64,000 bases of DNA from Clostridia bacterium (lineage in GTDB: Bacteria; Bacillota; Clostridia; Oscillospirales; CAG-272): assembly GCA_017399145.1 (NCBI GenBank), contig JAFQEG010000023.1:1-64000 (forward strand), written 5' to 3'. Below, piece after piece: positions 17,548 to 25,324 of the stretch (position 1 is the stretch's first letter; each line of letters starts with the position of its first letter). Below the pieces are notes generated by a model, which made no database searches, was not told the DNA's origin, and saw only the letters and a program-made list of their open reading frames with translations. Both the position numbers and the translations under genes were made by a program.

Positions 17548-18564
17548 TTTAGTAATAGTCCTATTGAATATCAAGAAACCGCCCCAAGCTTCTTTGAAAC
17601 CAAGGAGATTGCCGGAGGCTTAGAAATAAGCAAGTTTACTAACAAGGAATTAACACGCGTTGTAATTCCGCAGAAAATAAACGGAAAAAAGGTTGTAAGC
17701 ATAGGCGAAAATGCGTTTTGGGAAATCAATCATTCTACAAGCATAGTAATTCCAAATAGTGTTAAATCAATAGACAAGTGTGCTTTTTTTAATTGCACAG
17801 GTCTTACAAGCGTTGTAATCCCGAATAGTGTAAAGACGATAGGTGAGTGGGCATTCGAAGGCTGCACAGGTCTTAAAAGCATAGAAATACCAAGCAGTGT
17901 GACAACAATAGGAAGCAGTGCGTTTGGTGGTTGCGCAAGCCTTGAAAGAATAATTGTAAGTAAGACAAATCAAAGCTATTGCTCAATAGATGGTAATTTA
18001 TATTCCAAGGACAAAAAAATCTTAATTAATTATGCAATAAGCAAAAAGGATACAAGCTTCACTATTCCGGATAGTGTTACATCAATAAGTTGGGCAGCAT
18101 TTAGTGGTTGCAGGCATCTTAAAAGTATAGTAATTCCAAACAGTGTTACGTCAATAGATTGGGCTACATTTGAAGGTTGCACAGGTCTTACAAGCATAGC
18201 AATCCCAAATAGTGTTAAATCAATAGGGAATTGTGCGTTTTCTAATTGCACAGGTCTTACAAGCATTGAAATTCCGAGTAGTGTAACTTCGATAGGTATG
18301 CGAGCATTCGAAGGTTGTACAGGTCTTACAAATGTTGTGATACTAAATAACGTTAAATCAATAGGAATGCGTGCATTTTATGGTTGCAAGAGTCTTAGAA
18401 GCATAATAATTCCAAAGAGTGTTAAGTCAATAGGCTACCATGCGTTTTTTGGTTGTTCAAACCTTACCATTTACTGCAGGGCTAAGGGAGAGCCATTTTT
18501 TTGCTGGAAAAATGAATGGGACTTATCAAAACGCCCTGTTATTTGGGGATATAAGGAGAAATAA
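17476..18564 (+). CDS. BspA-like leucine-rich-repeat protein without signal peptide
   Basis: A 362-residue protein of about a dozen LRR_5 (BspA/TpLRR) repeats of 23 residues with the core I.IP.SV.SIG..AF.GC..L. A longer frame starts at a GTG at 17467, but AAGGTGA sits right there as the RBS, so the ATG at 17476 is chosen. Unlike its two relatives in the window it has no signal peptide or lipobox. The first 24 codons are a tandem duplication of 12 residues starting MDFIRDTK. A non-LRR insert near residue 160 (SIDGNLYSKDKK) matches inserts in the LRR lipoprotein at 46405. Role unknown; such repeats mediate protein binding. Confidence 0.8.
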   Translation: MDFIRDTKGDYEMDFIRDTKSDYGFSNSPIEYQETAPSFFETKEIAGGLEISKFTNKELTRVVIPQKINGKKVVSIGENAFWEINHSTSIVIPNSVKSIDKCAFFNCTGLTSVVIPNSVKTIGEWAFEGCTGLKSIEIPSSVTTIGSSAFGGCASLERIIVSKTNQSYCSIDGNLYSKDKKILINYAISKKDTSFTIPDSVTSISWAAFSGCRHLKSIVIPNSVTSIDWATFEGCTGLTSIAIPNSVKSIGNCAFSNCTGLTSIEIPSSVTSIGMRAFEGCTGLTNVVILNNVKSIGMRAFYGCKSLRSIIIPKSVKSIGYHAFFGCSNLTIYCRAKGEPFFCWKNEWDLSKRPVIWGYKEK

Positions 18565-18565
18565 A

Positions 18566-18600
18566 GAAAAAAGGTAGAGAAAATCTCTACCTTTTTTAAA
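18566..18600. terminator. Bidirectional terminator
   Basis: AAAAAGGTAGAGA and TCTCTACCTTTTT flank a three-base loop between the convergent LRR and HD genes. Confidence 0.85.
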
Positions 18601-18609
18601 TAAGTTGGC

Positions 18610-19221
18610 TTAGTTAGCCCACTTTTTTAAGAATTGTGCCTTTGCCTCTTCAAGGGTTATATCGGTTGTAACAAGGTCCTCGTCGTTAAAGCCACAAATA
18701 GGGCAAGTGTCAAAGGCACCTACGTAGTCCTTATTAAAGGTGGTAGCACCACAACAGGCACAACGCAAGTGGGTGCTTTTGTAGGGGTTTTCGCCCAAAA
18801 TTTCAAGAGCCTTGAAATATTTTTGTTGTCTTTCAATGTCCCAAGGGGTAATTTCACAGTAGTTAAATCTTTCAAGGGTTGAGTTGTGAGTAAGGTCGGC
18901 TATTTTTACTGCTTTTGCAATTTCGTTTTTGGAAATTTCTCTAACGTAGTCAAAATAATCAACGCCCTCTTGGTGGGTAAGTAGAGATAAAGCTTCGATT
19001 ACAGACACGTCAAAGCCCATTTTTGAAAGATCCTCAAGGGATGTGTCCGTGTCCTCAACCACGTCGTGAAGTAATGCGGTTATGGTTTCATTTTCGGTTT
19101 TCATTTGCTCGGCTAGGTGAAAGGGGTGGAAAACGTAAGGCAACCCCGATTTATCAACCTGTTCCTTGTGAGCCTCAAAGCACAAGGCAAGCGCCTTTTT
19201 TGTTTTTTCTGTATAAATCAT
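18610..19221 (-). CDS. HD-domain (SpoT/MESH1-like) hydrolase with C-terminal zinc ribbon
   Basis: A 203-residue protein. Residues 1-140 are an HD domain of the RelA/SpoT hydrolase type: HPFHLAEQM near residue 37 and the diagnostic ALLHDVVEDTD near residue 50. There is no synthetase, TGS or ACT domain, so it resembles stand-alone alarmone or nucleotide hydrolases. Residues 155-195 form a rubredoxin-like ribbon with CACC (LRCACCGATTF) and CPICG, probably binding zinc or iron. The substrate may be (p)ppGpp or another phosphorylated nucleotide. It has a strong promoter upstream and a shared terminator downstream. Confidence 0.85.
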   Translation of the reverse strand: MIYTEKTKKALALCFEAHKEQVDKSGLPYVFHPFHLAEQMKTENETITALLHDVVEDTDTSLEDLSKMGFDVSVIEALSLLTHQEGVDYFDYVREISKNEIAKAVKIADLTHNSTLERFNYCEITPWDIERQQKYFKALEILGENPYKSTHLRCACCGATTFNKDYVGAFDTCPICGFNDEDLVTTDITLEEAKAQFLKKWAN

Positions 19222-19246
19222 TGTGACACCTCAAAATTTAATTGAT

Positions 19247-19275
19247 TTTATAAGCGTTTTGTGTTATACTGTCAA
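19247..19275 (-). promoter_or_regulatory. Promoter of the HD hydrolase gene
   Basis: On the minus strand TTGACA (19275-19270), 17 bases, TATAAA (19252-19247). Confidence 0.8.
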
Positions 19276-19287
19276 GTGGTAGATATT

Positions 19288-19482
19288 AAAATGAAATCCT
19301 CATTCCATTCGGAAGAAATCTTCGCAAAAGCTCAGATGAAGTCTTCACTGACGTTCAGATGAAGTCTTCACTGACGTTCAGATGAAATAAATCCATCTTA
19401 CTTATCTCCAAGCGAAGCTTGATTTCATCACGAAGTGATTTCATCCACATTTGTGGATTTATTCCGTCGACGACGGATTTAA
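19288..19482. repeat. Mini-hairpin array C (mixed orientation)
   Basis: The left half reads on the plus strand with linker ATGAAGT or ATGAAAT and two identical CTGA/TCAG hairpin units. The right half reads on the minus strand: CAC/GTG, CCAC/GTGG and CCGTC/GACGG hairpins separated by ATTTCAT or ATTTATT. It lies between the tRNA terminator and the HD gene promoter. Confidence 0.7.
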
Positions 19483-19485
19483 TTG

Positions 19486-19515
19486 AAAAACCCCAACCCA
19501 CTGGTTGAGGTTTTT
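19486..19515 (-). terminator. Terminator of tRNA-Thr
   Basis: On the minus strand AAAAACCTCAACC faces GGTTGGGGTTTTT (one G-T pair), starting one base after the CCA end of the tRNA. Confidence 0.85.
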
Positions 19516-19516
19516 C

Positions 19517-19591
19517 TGGAGCTGAAGATGGGATTTGAACCCACGACCTGCTGATTACGAATCAGCTGCACTACCACTGTGCTACTCCAGC
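19517..19591 (-). tRNA. tRNA-Thr (anticodon CGT)
   Basis: A 75-base cloverleaf. The acceptor arms GCTGGAG and CTTCAGC pair, the anticodon stem GCTGA/TCAGC encloses the loop TTCGTAA with anticodon CGT (reads ACG), and the T arm contains GGTTCAAATCC. The CCA end is encoded. It has its own promoter and terminator, so it is a single-gene transcript. Confidence 0.95.
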
Positions 19592-19604
19592 GTAGCTAAA
19601 TGAT

Positions 19605-19633
19605 ATTTTACTATATAATGATTAATTTGTCAA
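19605..19633 (-). promoter_or_regulatory. Promoter of tRNA-Thr
   Basis: On the minus strand TTGACA (19633-19628), 17 bases, TAAAAT (19610-19605), placing the start site near the 5' end of the tRNA. Confidence 0.8.
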
Positions 19634-19646
19634 GGGGGAAAGGGCT

Positions 19647-20528
19647 ATGAATTTATGTGATATCAGCTTTGTAAAAAGGCTAATGGCAAAGCACCAAACA
19701 GGGACAAAAAAGTCCTTTGGTCAAAACTTTCTTATAAATAAAGAAATTCCAGAGGCTATTGCCGAGGCTAGCTATTCCTATCATAGGTCTTTGTCTAATA
19801 AAAAGAGTCTAGTCGTTGAAATTGGACCTGGTATCGGTTGCCTAACCTATGAATTGGCAGGCTGTTACGACAAGGTTATTGCCATTGAAATTGATAGCAC
19901 TCTTTTGCCAATTCTTGACGAAACCTTGGCTGAATTTGAAAATGTTGAAATAATAAATTGCGACTTTTTAAAGATGGATATTGAGGACTTTTTTAAGTCC
20001 TATTCAGAGGAATACGACATTTCTGTTTGCGCAAACCTACCTTATTATATTACAACACCTATTATTATGGCACTTTTGGAAAGGGCAAGAGGGTATTTAA
20101 AATCAATTACAGTAATGGTGCAAAAGGAGGTAGCCGACCGCCTTTGCGCTACAACAAAAAAGGGAGACTATGGCGCAATAACTGCCTCAATTGCATATTA
20201 TGGCGAGGCAAAAAAGCTTTTCGACGTGTCCCCTGACAACTTTTTGCCAGCCCCTAAGGTCACGTCTTCAGTTGTTAGAATTGAGCTTTACGACAAGCCA
20301 AAATATAAGGTAAACGACGAGGAAATGCTATTTAAAGCGATACAGGGTGCCTTTTGTCAAAGAAGAAAGACTCTTTTAAATTCCTTGTCTTCCTATTTTG
20401 GTAACATATCAAAGGATAAGCTAGGTGAGGTTATTTTATCTCTTGGCTTTGGCGAAAGCATACGAGGGGAAAAGCTTGACATTGAGGATTTTTGCAAATT
20501 AGCAGACAAGCTAGGGGAAATTAAATGA
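19647..20528 (+). CDS. rsmA: 16S rRNA (A1518/A1519) dimethyltransferase RsmA/KsgA
   Basis: A 293-residue SAM-dependent methyltransferase that dimethylates two adjacent adenines in the 16S rRNA helix 45 loop. The SAM motif EIGPGIGCLTYELA is near residue 60, the acidic ribose-binding IEID near 82 and the catalytic NLPYYITTPII near 131, with QKEVADR and FCQRRKTL further on. Full length. The RBS AAGGGGGAAAG precedes the ATG. The next gene overlaps it by four bases (ATGA). Confidence 0.95.
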   Translation: MNLCDISFVKRLMAKHQTGTKKSFGQNFLINKEIPEAIAEASYSYHRSLSNKKSLVVEIGPGIGCLTYELAGCYDKVIAIEIDSTLLPILDETLAEFENVEIINCDFLKMDIEDFFKSYSEEYDISVCANLPYYITTPIIMALLERARGYLKSITVMVQKEVADRLCATTKKGDYGAITASIAYYGEAKKLFDVSPDNFLPAPKVTSSVVRIELYDKPKYKVNDEEMLFKAIQGAFCQRRKTLLNSLSSYFGNISKDKLGEVILSLGFGESIRGEKLDIEDFCKLADKLGEIK

Positions 20529-21265
20529 TATTAACAGGAACTATTTTAAATGCAGTTGTGGTTATTGTTGGTGCGATACTTGGGCACTTTATGTCCATGC
20601 TATTTGACAAATTCCCACGACTGAGAGAATTACCCACACAACTAATGAAGGCAGTTTCCGTAGTGGTAATTGTAATAGGCGTTAGTGGTGCGATTGAATC
20701 CCAAAAGCCAATTGTCTTAGTTATTTCAATGGTGGTTGGCACACTAATTGGCTCACTTATTGATATTGACGGTGCCTTTGAGCGCTTTGGCAAGTTTATT
20801 GAGAGAAAATTCGTGCGTAATAAGGAAAACACAACTCATCCAATGCTAAACGAGGGCAGAGTGCAAAAAAGCTTTTCTAAAGCCTTCGTTACAACAGCCC
20901 TTACCTGTTGCGTTGGTGCTTTAGCTATTACCGGTGCACTTGAAAGTGGACTTTCAGGGGGAGCTAATCAAGAGCTTTTGTACACAAAGAGTGTCCTTGA
21001 CTTTATTACTGCAATAGTGTTTTCCTCTGCCTATGGCTTAGGAGCTGCTGCTGCCTCGGTGGTTATTCTTATTTATCAAGGTGTAATCGAGCTTGGTGCT
21101 AGTTGGCTTTCAGTATTTTTGCAAAATTCTATAACGGAAATTTCAGCCGTTGGGTCAGTTATCGTCTGTGCTCTCGGTCTTAATATGATTGGCGCAACTA
21201 AGGTGAAAATTGCGAATATGTTGCCGGCAGTCTTTTTGCCAATCTTACTTTGCTTGTTTATGTAG
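20525..21265 (+). CDS. DUF554-family membrane protein
   Basis: A 246-residue membrane protein with seven or so hydrophobic helices. Sequence marks of DUF554 (YdfK-like) are the start GTILNAVVVIVGAILG, the loop after helix two (RLRELPTQLMKAV) and the central CVGALAITGALESGLSG. Function is unknown; some members are called putative transporters. It is translationally coupled to rsmA by an ATGA overlap and is followed by a strong terminator. Confidence 0.9.
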   Translation: MILTGTILNAVVVIVGAILGHFMSMLFDKFPRLRELPTQLMKAVSVVVIVIGVSGAIESQKPIVLVISMVVGTLIGSLIDIDGAFERFGKFIERKFVRNKENTTHPMLNEGRVQKSFSKAFVTTALTCCVGALAITGALESGLSGGANQELLYTKSVLDFITAIVFSSAYGLGAAAASVVILIYQGVIELGASWLSVFLQNSITEISAVGSVIVCALGLNMIGATKVKIANMLPAVFLPILLCLFM

Positions 21266-21299
21266 CTTTGCAAGAATGAAACACCCTACGGGCATATAT

Positions 21300-21334
21300 A
21301 AAAAAGACTTACTCAGCTGAGTAAGTCTTTTTTT
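21300..21334. terminator. Bidirectional terminator
   Basis: AAAAAGACTTACTCA and TGAGTAAGTCTTTTT flank a two-base loop, between convergent genes. Confidence 0.9.
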
Positions 21335-21335
21335 G

Positions 21336-23156
21336 TTATTGAATATCGCCAATTGAAACGGCGGTGCCTGCGTTACCCTCGGTAACTACGTTGTTATTTA
21401 TGTAATAGATTGTATTACCATAAACTACGTATGCACAGCAGAATACTTCAGTTGATGCAAGGTCGCCTGTTAGTCCCTTAAGCTTCATTTCAAATACGTC
21501 GTATTCTGGCTTTTGGTCAAAGGAAATTGTTGCAACCCTTTCATTTGCTACAACGTTGCCCTCGTTAAGGGTTAGCAATTCGCCTGCTTGGTGTACGTAT
21601 TTTGTTTCTTCATTGTCAACGTATGAGCAAACACCTGCAACAAGACCGTAGTTGATTGTGCCTAGCCATTCCTCATAGAAGGCAACAAGATTTTTATTAA
21701 TTGCAAAGCCTTGCATAATTACACCGTCAATGAATTTGGAGTAGCCCTTGTTTGTAAACAATGCATCCTTTGTATCGGTTATTTCTGTTTTGTTGCAACG
21801 AGTACAAATTACGCAAACGTTAGCGCTTGAAAGTAGCTTTTCGCCTGTGAATACAAGCTTTTCCTCGCCTACGTGCTCGTTTTCATAGAAGGCGTTGCAT
21901 TTGCTATAATTATAAACAACGTAGTATTTGTTATCGTCAATTGCCTTTTGAACGTATTCGTCGTCAGAAATCGAAGAGTCCCAATCTAATACGTTTTCGT
22001 GGTTAATTCTTTGTTGGTTATCGGTAGGCTTTGCGAGAATGGATTTAAGCGTGTTTAATTCCTCAAGTGAGCCTGTGAAGAAGATTACACCCTTTGTGCC
22101 AGTACCATGAAATACGTGTGAGCCTGTAATTGAAGTCATACTTGTAGCAACCGAAGCAGGGAAGTAGAGCTTTGTAAGGCTTCTTGATTCCCAAAGCATA
22201 CTTTGACCGTCAACAATTGTGGTAAGGTTATCGCTAAGACGAAGCTCCTTAAGAGAGTGACATTGCTCAAAGGCTCTTAAACCAAGTGTCGTAACGGAGT
22301 TTGGCATAACAAATTTTTCAAGACTTGTGCAGTATGCGAAAGCACGTGCGCCTATTGTAGTCAAGGCAGTACCCTCCGGGAAAACAACCTCTTTAAGATT
22401 GCTGCAGTAATACATTGAACCGTAAGCGTTACCTACTAACGCACCATCTGCGATAATCTCTAAAGCCTTAGGAAAGACAATTTTTCTAACTGACTTACAG
22501 GCATGAAATGCAGTGTTGTTAAGAGTAGGTGATTGATAAACTGCACCATTGATTGTGTTAAATGGAGCATCGGGGTGGATATACACCTCTAATACAGGCG
22601 TAGCCTGAACGATACGGTTTGATTCGCACCAGGTGTCTGGAAAATACGCAAACAAAAGCTCAGAATTTTCGGGGTAGTAGTCGCCCGACCTTGCATTTAA
22701 TCCGTAGGAACTTCCGTTGGAGAAGCTCTTAATGTTTGAGTCATTAGGAAAGTTAACTGAAACGATATTGTTTTTAGTAGGTCCTGCAGAGGTAATAAAT
22801 TTGTACATACCGTTGTTTGCGTTAATTGTGCTATAAGCAGGGTCGGTTGTAACAAAGCTCTTTACCGCTACGAAAATGTCACTGCCAACGGTCGCTTGAC
22901 CTAACTTATACCAAGAAATTGCATCGCCTGATGCATTGGTTTTTGGGAACGCTCCCTCGTATTCAGTAATAATGTCAGCTGAATCTCTGTGAGCGTAGAA
23001 CAACGCGTCCTCGGTTGTTTTGGTGCTTAACTCCTCAACAGTGGCATCAAAATAGTATATGTCGCTTTCGCCATATAGCTCTGCACTTACGGAAACTGCA
23101 AGCACTGAGGCTAACGCAATAACCATAATAGCCAAAAGAAGTAATTTTCTTTTCAT
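21336..23156 (-). CDS. Secreted BspA-like leucine-rich-repeat protein
   Basis: A 606-residue protein with a Sec signal peptide (basic start, hydrophobic core, cleavage after VSA near residue 25). Residues 190-360 hold LRR_5 repeats such as LEKFVMPNSVTTLGLRAFEQC and LKELRLSDNLTTI. The C-terminal third is not LRR; it contains a CVICTRC pair near residue 445 and a beta-rich end domain. No LPXTG, lipobox or SLH domain was found, so it is probably released or loosely attached. The family is abundant in gut and oral bacteria and binds host or bacterial proteins. It has a strong own promoter. Confidence 0.8.
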   Translation of the reverse strand: MKRKLLLLAIMVIALASVLAVSVSAELYGESDIYYFDATVEELSTKTTEDALFYAHRDSADIITEYEGAFPKTNASGDAISWYKLGQATVGSDIFVAVKSFVTTDPAYSTINANNGMYKFITSAGPTKNNIVSVNFPNDSNIKSFSNGSSYGLNARSGDYYPENSELLFAYFPDTWCESNRIVQATPVLEVYIHPDAPFNTINGAVYQSPTLNNTAFHACKSVRKIVFPKALEIIADGALVGNAYGSMYYCSNLKEVVFPEGTALTTIGARAFAYCTSLEKFVMPNSVTTLGLRAFEQCHSLKELRLSDNLTTIVDGQSMLWESRSLTKLYFPASVATSMTSITGSHVFHGTGTKGVIFFTGSLEELNTLKSILAKPTDNQQRINHENVLDWDSSISDDEYVQKAIDDNKYYVVYNYSKCNAFYENEHVGEEKLVFTGEKLLSSANVCVICTRCNKTEITDTKDALFTNKGYSKFIDGVIMQGFAINKNLVAFYEEWLGTINYGLVAGVCSYVDNEETKYVHQAGELLTLNEGNVVANERVATISFDQKPEYDVFEMKLKGLTGDLASTEVFCCAYVVYGNTIYYINNNVVTEGNAGTAVSIGDIQ

Positions 23157-23197
23157 AATTATTCTCCTTTATAATATAGATATTTCTCCCTGCGATA

Positions 23198-23226
23198 ATT
23201 ATAGCATAAAAAATACTGCTATTCAA
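23198..23226 (-). promoter_or_regulatory. Promoter of the secreted LRR gene
   Basis: On the minus strand TTGAAT (23226-23221), 17 bases, TATAAT (23203-23198) with extended TGC. Confidence 0.8.
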
Positions 23227-23260
23227 GGGGGAAGTAAAAAACTGTCAACTTGAACAAAAT

Positions 23261-24064
23261 TTAAAGCTCCAAAAACAACTTTAAACCTGATTTTTTGAGA
23301 AATTTGCCTATAACCTTAGGTCCTAGGTTGGGGAAGTGCTTATACAAGAAGCCTAGTAGTCGTCCGTCAATGCCTAGGATTATTCGTTTTTTGCGTTTTC
23401 TTGCTTTCTTTAGGATTTTTCTTGTAATTTTGGCTGGATTTGCACTAAATTTGTCGATTAAGGACTTGTCCTTTTGGGTGGTATTTTGGTTTTTCATAAT
23501 ATCGGTCTTAACGAAGCCGGGTAACACAGTAGTTACAGATATGTCCTTATATTCATAGGCAAGAGTAGTTGAAAATCTATCAAGCGCCGACTTTGACGAG
23601 GAATAAGCGCTAACTCCAGAAAATGGGCAAAGAGCAGAGGCACTGGAGATATTTATTATCATACCCTTATCACTTATGCATTCTCTTAGGTGATGACAGG
23701 AATAAACACAGGAAAAGAAGTTTATGTCAAAAACACCCTTAAGCTCACTTGGATTGCTCTTTTCAAAGGGTTTGAATTTAGGCAAAATTCCTGCACAATT
23801 TATTAAAATATCCACACTTACCCCGTCGTTTTTTAGCTTTTGGGCAAGACCCTGCCAGTTTTCCTCTAAGCAAACGTCAAAGGGAGTAGGTATGTATTTT
23901 TCTCCAAGGCTTTGCTTTGTAAGCTTTAGCCTTTCCTCGTTTCTTGCTACTGCATAAACAGTGCAATTGTATTTTGTAATTAGCTCGGTTGCAATAGCTT
24001 TGCCAATTCCACTTGACGCACCCGTAACTATTGCAACCTTATTATTGTAGTCAAATTTTTTCAC
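23261..24064 (-). CDS. Short-chain dehydrogenase/reductase
   Basis: A 267-residue classical SDR. It has the cofactor motif VTGASSGIG near residue 14, NCAG near 89, the catalytic Ser in INISSAS near 139 and YSSSK near 155, so the Asn-Ser-Tyr-Lys set is intact. The C-terminal 70 residues are basic (KKARKRKKR near 222), which resembles the DltE/YqjQ-like branch of lipid or cell-envelope SDRs. The substrate is unknown. It lies 158 bases downstream of the KDG-kinase-like gene but is separated from it by a terminator and hairpin array D. Confidence 0.85.
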   Translation of the reverse strand: MKKFDYNNKVAIVTGASSGIGKAIATELITKYNCTVYAVARNEERLKLTKQSLGEKYIPTPFDVCLEENWQGLAQKLKNDGVSVDILINCAGILPKFKPFEKSNPSELKGVFDINFFSCVYSCHHLRECISDKGMIINISSASALCPFSGVSAYSSSKSALDRFSTTLAYEYKDISVTTVLPGFVKTDIMKNQNTTQKDKSLIDKFSANPAKITRKILKKARKRKKRIILGIDGRLLGFLYKHFPNLGPKVIGKFLKKSGLKLFLEL

Positions 24065-24097
24065 AGATTTAACGCTCCCAAAAACAAATTAACCTAT

Positions 24098-24178
24098 AAC
24101 CCTTGCAAGGCAAGGATTTCATCAGCTTGCTGATTTCATCAACGTAGTTGATTTAACCCTTTTGCAAAAAGGATTTCA
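24098..24178 (-). repeat. Mini-hairpin array D (linker ATGAAAT, minus strand)
   Basis: Four hairpins, CCTTGC/GCAAGG, CAGC/GCTG, CAAC/GTTG and CCTTTT/AAAAGG, separated by ATTTCAT or ATTTAA on the plus strand (ATGAAAT on the minus strand). It lies just upstream of the SDR gene in that gene's orientation. Confidence 0.7.
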
Positions 24179-24180
24179 TT

Positions 24181-24221
24181 GAAAACTAAAAGACCTAGCT
24201 TGCCTAGGTCTTTTAGTTTTC
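24181..24221 (-). terminator. Terminator of the KDG-kinase-like gene
   Basis: Long near-perfect inverted repeat: GAAAACTAAAAGACCTAG faces CTAGGTCTTTTAGTTTTC, immediately downstream of the kinase stop codon. Confidence 0.85.
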
Positions 24222-25247
24222 TTATCTCTGTACTCTTCCGCTTCCGCCACCCTTGATTAGGCCCTCAACCTCAGCAACGGATACTAGGTTGTAGTCGCCT
24301 ATAATGGTGTGCTTTAGGCATGATGCAGCAACGGCAAATTCGATAACGTCCTGTGAGGACTTGTTCATAAGTGAAGCATAGATAAGTCCACCACCGAAGG
24401 AGTCTCCACCACCTACACGGTCAACAATATGTATATTGTAGGAGCGAGAGAAGTAATATTCGTTCTCACTCTTATCATAAAGCATAGCAGCCCAAATATT
24501 ATCGTTTGCAGAAATGCTTGTACGAAGTGTAATTGCAACTCTCTTAAAGCCGAAGGTGTCGGACAATTGCTTAGCAACACTCTTGTAGCCGTCGTGATTT
24601 ACAACACCCTTATCAACGTCTGTGTTTTCAGCCTTGATGCCGAATACCTTTTCAGCATCCTCCTCGTTTGCAATACATACGTCAACAAGCTTCATAAGCT
24701 GACCCATTACCCTGCCAGCCTCCTCGGTTGTCCAAAGGTTTTTACGGTAGTTTAAGTCACAGCTTGTTGTAATGCCCTTTTTGCGACATACTGTAAGTGC
24801 GTCCATACAAATTTCAGGAAGCTCACCACCTAGTGCTGGAGTAATACCTGTAAAGTGGAACCAGTCAGCGCCCTCAAGAATTTTCTCCCAGTCAAAGTCG
24901 CTTCTTTTTGCAAGTGCAATTGCAGAGTAGGCTCTGTCGTAAATAACCTTTGATGGACGTTGTGATGCGCCTGTTTCAAGGTAGTAAATACCAACTCGCT
25001 CGCCACCTCTTACGATATCGCTTGTGTCAACGCCGTATTTCCTTAAGGAATTAACTGCGCTTTGACCGATTTCGTGCTTAGGAAGCTTTGTAACGTAGGA
25101 CGCATCAATGCCGTAGTTAGCAAGAGATACTGCCACGTTAGCCTCGCCACCACCGTAGGTAGCGCCAAATGTATCTGTTTGAACAAATCTTGTGTAGCCA
25201 CAAGGATTGAGTCTTAGCATAATTTCGCCGAAGCATACTGTTTTCAT
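24222..25247 (-). CDS. PfkB-family sugar kinase, 2-keto-3-deoxygluconate kinase-like
   Basis: A 341-residue ribokinase-family kinase. The start MKTVCFGEIMLRLNP and YGGGEANVAVSLANYG (residues 31-46) are characteristic of KDG kinases, and the C-terminal anion hole plus catalytic base lie in RVGGGDSFGGGLIYA near residue 290. That branch has GGGDSF instead of the usual GAGDAF. The enzyme would phosphorylate 2-keto-3-deoxygluconate for uronate breakdown; no KDPG aldolase is adjacent, so substrate is inferred from subfamily only. It has a consensus promoter and a palindrome at the start site. Confidence 0.85.
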   Translation of the reverse strand: MKTVCFGEIMLRLNPCGYTRFVQTDTFGATYGGGEANVAVSLANYGIDASYVTKLPKHEIGQSAVNSLRKYGVDTSDIVRGGERVGIYYLETGASQRPSKVIYDRAYSAIALAKRSDFDWEKILEGADWFHFTGITPALGGELPEICMDALTVCRKKGITTSCDLNYRKNLWTTEEAGRVMGQLMKLVDVCIANEEDAEKVFGIKAENTDVDKGVVNHDGYKSVAKQLSDTFGFKRVAITLRTSISANDNIWAAMLYDKSENEYYFSRSYNIHIVDRVGGGDSFGGGLIYASLMNKSSQDVIEFAVAASCLKHTIIGDYNLVSVAEVEGLIKGGGSGRVQR

Positions 25248-25271
25248 AATTTTACCTCAAATACAAATATT

Positions 25272-25322
25272 TAGTCCTTATAGGACTATTCAAATTATAG
25301 CTTAAAATTTATATTAAGTCAA
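25272..25322 (-). promoter_or_regulatory. Promoter and candidate operator of the kinase gene
   Basis: On the minus strand TTGACT (25322-25317), 17 bases, TATAAT (25299-25294). A perfect palindrome TAGTCC-TTATA-GGACTA (25272-25288) covers the expected transcription start, a typical repressor site position. Confidence 0.75.
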
Positions 25323-25324
25323 GC

